NCBI RefSeq assembly: GCF_000237925.1
Contig: NC_031496.1
Coordinates: 12,250,564-12,314,563 of the forward strand
DNA length: 64,000 nucleotides
Source of the DNA: Schistosoma mansoni
Taxonomy: Eukaryota > Platyhelminthes > Trematoda > Strigeidida > Schistosomatidae
Direction of reading: 5' to 3'
Position 1 is the first letter of the stretch; every line of letters begins with the position of its first letter. A program made the translations under genes and the position numbers. The notes beneath the pieces are model-generated. The model had not been told where the DNA came from. It did not search any database and saw only the letters and a list, made by a program, of their open reading frames with translations. This document shows, one piece after another, positions 26,801-32,329 of the stretch.

Positions 26801-29800
26801 TTCTAAGTATACAACAAGTAACATGGGTGACAATGATACGGAGCAAATTTCCAAAAAAAAATCAACGTAAATACCACCACTATAAACTCACCAACAACTT
26901 TCGTTTGAATGTTGGCTAGATAAAATAATGGTGCTACTTGGTGAGTATAAATCTGCTGTGCTTTTTTTGAGCCGCTAAAAGGATTGATAAAAACCAACAA
27001 GTTGCGTGGACGTGAAGGATCTGTATTAATAGAGGTTTTATTTATTAGCACATATAGAATATGAATTTTCAAAACAATTTAGATGCACATTTTATCATTT
27101 GCATGTATTACTACAAGTCAATTATTTGATAGTTGATCATTATGTGAACCAACGTTTGAATGGATGCGAATCAACTAGGATGAGAAGTAAGATCATACAT
27201 ATTCAACAATACGATTAATTATTTTATACATTACTAAGTCCATCTTTTCGTCAATCTATTATTTATTTATTTAAACATAAATATTGGTACAAAGGGGCAC
27301 CAGATACATATGCGCCACACAAATCAATTGATTTGTGTGAGGGCTGTGATACTGCCCAGGTGCCTAGACAGAAGCACGTGGTTCTCTTAGGGGGCCACTC
27401 CCCGAACTTTTGATCAAAAGGTCTAATCTACAAGGCAGTGGAGCAACGTTAGGTGATGTAGTCTCATGGTAGCCAGTGGCCAACTATAATTTCATACGCC
27501 ATTTGTTCCTCCAAGATCCTGGAGCCCATGTGCACTATTGGTTTGGAATCAGGGTTTCCCAACTCCTCTAGGTGGACTCGCCGTGTCCACCAACCTGGTT
27601 AAGGCGCCGGACATTCGCTTTTCGTCCTCTCGATTTCGTAAACAACAGTAATGCCACGAGGAGGCAATAAGACATCCCTGGCAGAGGCTATATACGCGTG
27701 GCCATGTGAGAGCATTTCGAGAGGGAGAGCGGACTCTCCCCACCCTCGGTGGTACCACGGCATTTGGGGGCAAGCAGTGCATTCAAGATTTATAGGATGA
27801 TAATTAGTCGTTTTAATAAAATACTGACTCCCCAACGAACGACAATTGACTTGGATCATTGAATTCAGTGAATAGAAGCATGAATGCATATATAAAGGAC
27901 ACATCGTAAGCTAACAGTATATGATTAAGACTGAGGAAAAACAAACCAAACGTGAATATGAACTTGACCACTTATATTCTAACAAACAAACTTTGTTGGA
28001 CAAGTTATCCATAAATGTATTGCTACTTAATAATAGTGAACTCTCTTTGAGGGAAATTGCTTCAGTTTATTAGACTTATAAAAAATGTCAGTCTACTTCC
28101 ACTCAATAAATTCAATAACAATATAATGTAATTGGTCAAAACAAGGCTGAGACAGAAACAAATAAAACCGGGGGAATATGGTAGGAGAGCAGGGTTACCA
28201 TGCTTCATTCATTAAATTAACGTTAAGAACTAGTTAGATAAGTTCATGTGCTCTAGTATTTACCAGAAATACATATTGCGCTTTAGTTAACGACTTCTTA
28301 CGTGTTTTTATCACCTCGCACCGCAAGGGCAAACGATTCGAGTACGCGGAACGTTATCCTCGGTCTCCCGAAACCACGCTCTAAACTATATGTAGGAACT
28401 TTTAACGTCATAACGTTGTGCCAAATAGGACAACAGGCTTCCTTAGCTAAGACTTTAGAATCTCGTACCATCAATGTGTGCTGCGTCACCGAAAGGCGCA
28501 TACAAGATCCGAGTAGCGTCATTCATTTGCGATCACGCTCCCAAGTCATTAAGACCAACATCAATCCAACTTCCTTTTCAGGTCCCTCAAGAAATACCCT
28601 TCTACGGTGTGGGCAGCCGGGAAGTGATATTAGCCCTCATACTTGTAACAGCACGAGTAGCGTCATTCATTTGACCTCACCATGTCAAAATAAAGAACCA
28701 TCTCGATACACGCTTCGTGTATCTGGAAGCCCTGATGCTGCTTCCCGTGGCCTCACTGGCGTAGGTATAGCATTGAGTCCTAGGGTACAACCAGTTCTTT
28801 TGGACTGGATCCCAGTAGACAGTCGTTTGTGCGCTGTCCGACTAAACGGAGCAGTAAGGACTCAGAAAGATAGGGAAACTTGTCGTTGCCTCTTCGTCGT
28901 CTCTGCCTACTCTCCCACTGACTGCAGCTCACATAATGTAAAAGATGAGTTTTATAGAAGACTTTCTGACCTTCTCCGAAAAGCTAGGCGCTCTCATGTA
29001 GTAATAGTGGCTGGTGACTTTAATGCTCAAGTAGGTAAACTAAGAGGAAGGGAAAGACACCTGGATGGATCTTATGGTGTCGTGGCTAAAAGAACAGATA
29101 ATGGCGACCGTCTGTTGCAGCTATGCTAAGATAACCGCCTGTTTCTTGCAAATACTAACTTTGAGCACAAAGAAAAACATTTTTTGACATGGCGACCCAC
29201 GAATTCGTCCCAACGTTGGACTCAAATATATCACATTGCTATCAGCCACCGATGAAGGGGCTCGATAGAAGACTGTCGCTCATTCTGGAGCACATGCTTA
29301 GATTCAGATCATGCTCTAGTGCGAGGTGGTCAGGATGGCCGAGCGGTCCAAGGCGCTGTGTTCAGGTCGCAGTCCACTCTGTGGGCGTGGGTTCGAATCC
29401 CACTCCTTACACTAGACTTATGCCCCCAAATGCCCTGGTACGGCCAGGAGTGGGGAGAGTACGCTCTCCCTCTCGAAATGCTCTCACATGGCCACGCGTA
29501 TATAGCCTCTGCCAGGGATGTCCTACTGTTATATCGTGTGAACTCGTAATTTATATGAACGTGCGATTGGAGAGGAGTGAATTTATTGATCGGACGCAAA
29601 TGATACTTGAAATCGTACGAGCAGTCTTGAGTGCTATTCGGTCCTTCCTATCTGCCTAGCCCAGCCAGTTGAGTCCAGAAAACAAATAACAGCCTCGGCA
29701 ATATGAATCATTATTTACAAACATACTGAGTTTTTATACAAACCAAAGTAATCAGTAAACTGATTATAACTCAAGAATTGTATGATAATAAATCAAAGAT

Positions 29801-31282
29801 CAAAATAAAGATAATGATAAGAGAAACACGAATATAAATAGTTTAGTTACGTAACAATTGTACAATAGGAAATAGGCATAATACATTGGTCGATAAATAG
29901 TCCTTAGAGTTACCATTAATAATTCACCAGGGGATATAACACCTACTCACTGCCTTCTCGTGGCGGAGGTGTTGTTTACAAAATTGAGAGGACGAAAAGC
30001 GAATGCCTGGTGCTTCCTTGTACCAATATTCATGTGTTTAAATAAATAAACTAGTGCGAGCACGTATCTGTCTGCGTCTTACTGGACGTAGGAAAGACGC
30101 TGCAAGGAAGCCTCTTAGGGTTCTACTTAATGATAGGCAAGCTAAGAATATATTTCAGGAACAACTAGAAAAACAGTTAGGCAGCCATGTAAGTTGTGCC
30201 CACTCCGAGGCAGCGTGGAATGACATCCAAAAAGCTGTGGAAACAGCAGTGATATCTGCTAATACGGTGAACCACAAGGTTAGGGAGAAACACTGGGTCT
30301 CATCAGCACCCACTGCACTGATGGATGCTCGAAAACATATCACATCTGACTCTGAACATAACGAGAGGCGAAGTCAACTTGAGCACAGGCTAACAAGAAG
30401 CTTACGCAATGATCGCGAACAGTGGTGGGTAGCGAAATCAAGAGAGATGGAAAAGGCATTGGCAATTGAAAACAGCAGACAACCGTTCAGACTTGTTAAA
30501 GAAACCGGTATTAGGAACCCAACTGACAAGCATCTAAAGTTTCATGTCCACTATTTAACCAAAGCTTCCCATGTACATTTTCTACACATATACCTCAACG
30601 AACTTGTCAAAGTTGTGTTTAATAGAGGACTGGGGTCAATACCAATTTTTTCAACAAAAAAGGCCAAGCAATCTTTTGTAAATGGTAAGTAATTGTCTTT
30701 TAGCTGCAGCGAACAACCAAGTGATTACGTTACTGAGAATCTGAAATTGATTCCAACTCCTTTACAGATACACGTAAATTAAATGTGAATAATAAGCTAT
30801 TACTGTCCAAAAAATAATTAACTTTGCTGTGGTAAAACAGACATTAACTTTGAAACGATCCGATTTTAACTCACTTGTCTTTAGCACACTGCTATTTAAA
30901 AATTCCACCCAGTCAGACACCTGTTGGTCGCAAACACAGTAGAATGTGGAGCAACGAACTTTCCAACCATACTTCTTTGCTTGTGTAGTGCTCCAAATAG
31001 TGAATCCACGGGAATTACATGCCTTTTTCTTCTGTAACGACCCAGATAAATCAGTGAGCCACCTCACACCAGTAACATCTGACAGGGAAGTGGTTCCGAT
31101 AATATTCTTAAAACTTACTAGAAACAAGTAATAATTTAATATGTCATACTCTGTTTTATTACTGTACTGACTCTTAATTCACTCAAAGTCCTCCAAAGTA
31201 TTTCATTCTTCGTCACTCCCACGATGCACGGGAAGAGATTGCTGTCCCTAAGACGATGAAGTAACCCGACATTTACACTCAT
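4809..31282 (-). CDS. CERK: Ceramide kinase, 11 exons, 712 aa predicted
   Basis: The enzyme phosphorylates ceramide to ceramide-1-phosphate at membranes. Exons on the minus strand: 31282-31183, 31117-30875, 27020-26892, 24592-24529, 22743-22589, 21318-21244, 19223-19065, 16988-16883, 14255-13942, 12507-11862, 4956-4809. Each junction has GT..AG ends, phases agree throughout, and the 2139 nt total is 712 codons plus stop. Seen: a PH-like N-terminus (about 34-112), NLLVFINPFSG opening the lipid-kinase domain (about 119-129), GGDG at 184-187, and Cys341-x3-Cys345-x2-Cys348 across the exon 8/9 junction, the pattern known from ceramide kinases and not from sphingosine kinases. The C-terminus (CSDGELIQ, then VHRKLIRFFGRG) also fits CERK. 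It is about 175 residues longer than human CERK, mainly through a Ser/Asn-rich insertion after residue 350. The first ATG follows an in-frame upstream stop. Intron 1 is 65 bp; later introns run 1.3-6.9 kb and are full of retroelements. Family assignment rests on remembered human CERK. Confidence 0.93.
5336..5822 (+). mobile_element. Old RTE LINE 3' remnant
   Basis: Traces of the same C-terminal block (GEVVNLHQLRWLG near 5350; a CAATCACTGTTTGTCTTACTC end near 5620) and a degraded tail. Much older than the copy at 2895. In CERK intron 10 at most; lies just beyond exon 11. Confidence 0.6.
6262..6480 (-). mobile_element. Penelope-type terminal repeat fragment with inverted ends
   Basis: About 45 bp at the left (6262-6313) is repeated inverted at the right (6424-6480): ATAATCTCAGCGACTGAAAT against ATTTCAATCGCTGAGATTAT. 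The interior contains a hammerhead ribozyme motif. Penelope-like elements are known to carry such motifs in their terminal repeats. Confidence 0.65.
6296..6355 (-). ncRNA. Hammerhead ribozyme motif, Penelope type
   Basis: On the minus strand: CTGAAGA core, stem II GTCCAG/CTGGAC closing an ACAAGTTTG loop, GAAAC, a minimal stem III (ACGT), and a T-rich/A-rich stem I (ATTATTACC against GGAATTATT). All invariant core bases CUGA.GA and GAAA are present. The very short stem III is as reported for Penelope-like element hammerheads. Confidence 0.72.
6891..7268 (-). mobile_element. Fold-back Sm-alpha-type hammerhead SINE
   Basis: 88 bp arms (6891-6978 and 7093-7180) are inverted repeats differing at two positions. 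The spacer carries a tRNA-like pol III promoter on the minus strand (B box GGTTCGAATC) and a hammerhead. A shared flank continues to about 7268 (GTGACCAGTGGAGTTC, also seen at 62310). In CERK intron 10. Confidence 0.78.
6973..7016 (-). ncRNA. Hammerhead ribozyme, Sm-alpha type, core intact
   Basis: Minus strand: stem I CACTG/CAGTG, core CTGAGGA (position 7 may vary), stem II GTCC/GGAC around CATAATA, CGAAAC, a two-pair stem III with GGCC loop, then the GTC cleavage triplet. Every invariant base is present, so self-cleavage is plausible, though short stem III hammerheads often work as dimers. Confidence 0.78.
7495..7922 (+). mobile_element. Solo LTR with 5 bp target duplication
   Basis: It starts TGTTATATCCC and ends GACATAACA, short inverted ends of LTR type. 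GTTCA lies on both sides (7490-7494 and 7923-7927). A TATAAAA motif lies near 7687. Its first three quarters match the solo LTRs at 29527 and 50133, while the last quarter differs, so they are related subfamilies. No internal region is present. Family unknown; it is not the LTR of the 31586 element. Confidence 0.85.
8679..8968. mobile_element. Short TIR (MITE-like) element
   Basis: Ends are inverted repeats of about 27 bp: GGAGATTTCGGTGGGACTA at the left against GGAATTTCGGCGAGACTA read inward from the right. The 290 bp interior has no coding frame and includes a run of TTAGGA-like units near 8795. No clear target duplication. A Merlin-type origin is possible but not shown. Confidence 0.6.
11165..11590 (-). 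mobile_element. Old tRNA-Leu SINE copy
   Basis: It aligns through the body to the other copies (GAGAGCATTTCGAGAGG, GGACGTTCGCTTTTCTTCC) but is clearly more diverged. It lies in CERK intron 10, 270 bp from exon 10. Confidence 0.7.
11773..11817. repeat. (TA)n microsatellite
   Basis: About 22 TA units, starting 45 nt into CERK intron 10 from the exon 10 donor. Confidence 0.9.
11862..12507 (-). CDS. CERK: CERK exon 10 (C-terminal lipid-kinase domain)
   Basis: Acceptor TTATCTTTAG, donor TT|GTAAGT. It encodes GTFLAINAFVQSCRCSR, AHLGDGCLDLVLVHKCSK and PFISVMKVCAFRF, matching the conserved C-terminal kinase lobe. It ends ELIQKSSIIC. A Ser/Asn-rich stretch separates the last two blocks. A (TA)n tract starts about 45 nt into the intron beyond the donor. 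Confidence 0.95.
12640..13214 (+). mobile_element. tRNA-Leu SINE copy with partial tRNA head
   Basis: A tRNA B-box remnant (CGTGGGTTTGAATCTAG, about 12672-12688) precedes the standard body, and the copy ends in TTTAAGTAAATAAATAC. This supports the tRNA origin independently of the duplicated copy. In CERK intron 9. Confidence 0.78.
13942..14255 (-). CDS. CERK: CERK exon 9 (Cys motif, then Ser/Asn-rich insertion)
   Basis: TTCTTTTAG acceptor, G|GTGAGT donor. It begins CSVCESN, completing Cys-x3-Cys-x2-Cys. It then runs about 100 residues of Ser, Asn and Asp-rich sequence (for example SSIPSSLNNGSTQS) with no counterpart in human CERK that I can recall. This looks like a disordered, lineage-specific insertion. 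Confidence 0.85.
15253..15432 (-). mobile_element. Sm-alpha-type SINE fragment, hammerhead core changed
   Basis: It contains one arm of the 6891 element, the hammerhead region and the B box (GGGTTTGAATC). The core reads TTGAGGA, so C3 is lost and the ribozyme should be inactive. The second arm is absent. Confidence 0.72.
15690..16830 (+). mobile_element. Penelope-like retroelement remnant
   Basis: Translated pieces in several frames match Penelope-type RT and its downstream part: KGTPMGQQVSGMIAKAVMQT near 15770-15830, IYKKLSQTHDVLSYNTHN near 16030-16085, and KVSEITKRILKPFGTEIAYN near 16555-16620. Several breaks. The left part abuts a hammerhead SINE fragment and an unidentified repeat. In CERK intron 8. 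Confidence 0.72.
16883..16988 (-). CDS. CERK: CERK exon 8
   Basis: TATATAG acceptor, GG|GTACGA donor. It encodes LKTLLQHASYHGEISFLP and ends in VCNSG, giving the first Cys of the CERK Cys motif. A Penelope-like fragment (15690-16830) ends about 50 bp beyond the donor in the next intron. Confidence 0.9.
17446..17773 (+). mobile_element. 5'-truncated tRNA-Leu SINE copy
   Basis: It begins in mid-body (GGGTTCACCTAGTGGAATTA) and ends in an AATAATAATAAT tail. In CERK intron 7. Confidence 0.75.
18055..18250 (+). repeat. Possible dispersed repeat
   Basis: A locally GC-richer segment (GGTGGTTGGAAGCAGTCGAC) with a distant match at 21390-21450 (GATGGTTGAAGGGAGTTAG, AAGAAACTCT). A 60-codon frame here has no recognisable family. 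In CERK intron 7. Confidence 0.35.
19065..19223 (-). CDS. CERK: CERK exon 7
   Basis: GGATAG acceptor and G|GTATGA donor. It encodes GDDISLDVVTVHADDG, then LTMLGYGFHSDLL and KRRWMGPQRYNYSG. The G-[YF]-G-F-x-[SG]-D and KRRWxG..RY signatures are typical of CERK and sphingosine kinases. Confidence 0.95.
19224..21243. other. CERK intron 6, nothing identified
   Basis: Several short open frames at 19507-20825 lack family motifs or consistent splice context. A retroelement origin is possible but unsupported. Confidence 0.4.
21244..21318 (-). CDS. CERK: CERK exon 6
   Basis: A 75 nt exon, TTATAG to G|GTAAGT. It encodes GSTDAVSYSVHGTNDVV and AALHIIS, the family's (I)PAGSTD..SVHGTND segment. Confidence 0.95.
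22589..22743 (-). CDS. CERK: CERK exon 5 (GGDG motif)
   Basis: Acceptor CTTCAG, donor G|GTTAGT. It encodes VICVGGDGFLTEAVQGLL through to LGVIPAG. GGDG is the ATP-binding glycine motif of the lipid kinases; the IPAG end pairs with GSTD in the next exon. Confidence 0.96.
23930..24395 (+). mobile_element. RTE LINE fragment with internal deletion
   Basis: A piece of RT ([20 protein letters not shown], then LKYADE at 24146-24163) joins directly to the last codons and 3' UTR of the element (CTCAGGATCGAGCACGATGG onwards), ending in GATGACTGACTA. The deletion removed roughly the last third of the RT protein. In CERK intron 4. Confidence 0.78.
24450..24479. repeat. (TA)n microsatellite
   Basis: About 14 TA units, 50 bp into CERK intron 4 from the exon 4 donor. 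Confidence 0.9.
24529..24592 (-). CDS. CERK: CERK exon 4
   Basis: A 64 nt exon between TATATAG and GG|GTGAGT. It encodes TTSRDHATDYLIENSLDSYD, matching the family segment that precedes the GGDG motif (H-A-x-x in the family, then a helix, then YDG). Confidence 0.92.
25080..26033 (+). mobile_element. RTE LINE 3' end
   Basis: The C-terminal block (STPELMIGSEMVKCIDHLTY) with several breaks, then the 3' UTR and a (TGAC)n tail at about 26008-26028. In CERK intron 3, opposite to the gene. Confidence 0.8.
26892..27020 (-). CDS. CERK: CERK exon 3 (start of lipid-kinase domain)
   Basis: Acceptor ATTAATACAG, donor G|GTGAGT. It encodes SRPRNLLVFINPFSGSKKA and on to QTKVV. This is the first nucleotide-binding segment of the diacylglycerol/sphingosine/ceramide kinase fold. 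Confidence 0.95.
27256..27775 (-). mobile_element. tRNA-Leu SINE copy
   Basis: A full-body copy without the tRNA part, with an ATTTATTTATTTAA tail on the left, in CERK intron 2. One of the best-preserved copies. Confidence 0.8.
29329..29410 (+). tRNA. tRNA-Leu(CAG)-like head of the SINE
   Basis: 82 nt fold as a class II tRNA: acceptor GTCAGGA/TCCTTAC with one mismatch, D arm GCC..GGC, anticodon loop TTCAGGT (CAG, Leu), a CCAC/GTGG variable arm, and a perfect T arm GTGGG-TTCGAAT-CCCAC. It is fused without a break to the SINE body and lies inside its target duplication. I read it as the SINE's pol III promoter and not as a working tRNA gene. Confidence 0.8.
29527..29941 (-). mobile_element. 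Solo LTR inserted in a tRNA-Leu SINE (duplication arm 1)
   Basis: A 415 bp insert with TGTTATATC and GATATAACA ends, flanked by CCTAC at 29522-29526 and 29942-29946, splitting the SINE at 29326-30050. Its mirror copy is at 50133-50547. Orientation follows the match to 7495-7922. Confidence 0.88.
30875..31117 (-). CDS. CERK: CERK exon 2 (PH-like domain)
   Basis: The acceptor is TTTCTAG and the donor A|GTGAGT. It encodes residues 34-114, including GFTIWSTTQAKKYGWK and DWVEFLNSSV. These align with the human segment AFTVHCVKRARRHRWK and its following Trp helix, so this is most of the PH-like lipid-binding domain. The intron on its 3' side (30874-27021) contains one arm of the 2 kb inverted duplication. 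Confidence 0.9.
31183..31282 (-). CDS. CERK: CERK exon 1 (residues 1-33)
   Basis: It starts at the first ATG after an in-frame TAA and encodes MSVNVGLLHRLRDSN followed by a short beta-strand-like segment ending ILWRTL. The donor is A|GTGAAT in phase 1, which joins exon 2 to read ILWRTL-ISFKNIIG. This fits the start of a CERK PH-like domain but is the least conserved exon and the least certain one. The gene's 5' UTR would lie between 31283 and the LTR element that starts at 31586. Confidence 0.7.
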
Positions 31283-31585
31283 TTCAGATGAAATAAATCC
31301 TGAATAGTGAAGCCTTGTAATACTTATTTGAAATTTGGTTTATCGATGACATTGAGTGAATTGAGATCTGCTGAAAAATTCAAACTGCCTGTGTTTACTT
31401 GACTGATCATAAACGTTCATTGATGAATGATCAAGCACATAGTTCAATTTGCCAACTATATGAAACGCACCCTAGGACATATCTATCGTCAGGATCGATC
31501 AAGCAATGAATAGAGGTGTGGCGGCGGTGTTGCTACGTTTGTAATCGTTAACTGGTGTGGATCTACCTCTTCTTGCTTCGAGTTT

Positions 31586-32218
31586 ATAGTGACATTTATG
31601 TCTAGTGATTTTTTGTAACAACAAATTAAAGGTCACATATTTTTCCTAGTTGTCACACTTTTTATGTAATCACACTCATATTTGATATCTATTGTTTTTC
31701 TGTATCAATCGTAAAGAAACGAATACTTTTGTTTGGTTATATATAACACGACTTCACTACCGCGCTTCTTAAAATATAAGCGTGGTATCCGCCGTCTATT
31801 CTTCTGCTTTCTAGGGCCACGGCCTTTGATTGAAGATTATAATAGTATCTTTACATCTTTTTAGACCATTCCACACTACGTTGGTGTTTTGGCCCGGATC
31901 ATTACTGAATAATACTACTGGATCTAATCTTCTCCATTTTGCTGTTGGTGCCATCACGTGCAGAGGAATCTTTGTTAACCAAGTGAACTTATTTGTGGTT
32001 GTTATCTCAGAAAGCAGCTTACAAGTAACATTCATTTCATAACACTGTTACCATTTTGTTGTTCAATATACCTTTTTATAATTTAACTGTAATTTGTTAC
32101 CTTTTGCGTTAATCATAGACACACGCTTAGTTTCTTAGTGTTAATTCTTTTGGTATATTGTTGGTAACGTTGCGAATTGTTATATTTCAACTAAGCTCTT
32201 TTGCTGAGGTCCACCACA
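31586..32218 (+). repeat. Left LTR of the Ty3/gypsy element
   Basis: A direct repeat of 36875-37506. It starts ATAGTGACATTT and ends GTCCACCACA, next to AGTTT on its outer side. Confidence 0.92.
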
Positions 32219-32329
32219 AATCTGGTGAGCCCTTATATTTCTCTTTGGAACTGTAATTTTGAGTTCACTTATAAACATTACGGCGCTGATTTTTCTCTTG
32301 GTAGTGATTATTTTTTTTGTATATTTGTA

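Larger units (their letters stand above)
29326..30050 (+). mobile_element. tRNA-Leu-headed SINE, split by a solo LTR (arm 1)
   Basis: The element is flanked by the 10 bp target duplication CTAGTGCGAG (29316-29325 and 30051-30060) inside a LINE. Its 5' head is a nearly complete tRNA-Leu, then a body, then an AAATAAATAAA tail. The central body present in other copies is missing here. The LTR occupies 29527-29941. Confidence 0.88.
28302..30518 (+). mobile_element. RTE-clade LINE fragment, endonuclease and linker (arm 1)
   Basis: It encodes an AP-endonuclease domain ([31 protein letters not shown] near 29010; [10 protein letters not shown]) as far as 29315, then a SINE, then from 30061 the linker before the reverse transcriptase ([34 protein letters not shown]). 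The LINE stops at about 30518 without RT or 3' tail, which is unusual because LINE copies normally lose the 5' end. In CERK intron 2, on the opposite strand. Confidence 0.85.
28530..30518 (+). repeat. Inverted duplication, arm 1
   Basis: About 1.99 kb matching 49556-51544 in reverse with very few mismatches and no indels that I could find between 28720 and 30518. It contains LINE, SINE and solo LTR. Differences cluster at about 28690-28715. Confidence 0.9.

Noticed and set aside
29329-29410. A functional tRNA-Leu gene
   Set aside because: It is fused to a SINE body, lies inside the SINE's target duplication, has an acceptor mismatch and is duplicated with the SINE. Best read as the SINE promoter.
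29189-29659. A 156-codon frame repeated identically at 50415-50885
   Set aside because: It reads through LINE, SINE and LTR junctions. It is a by-product of the nest, duplicated with it.
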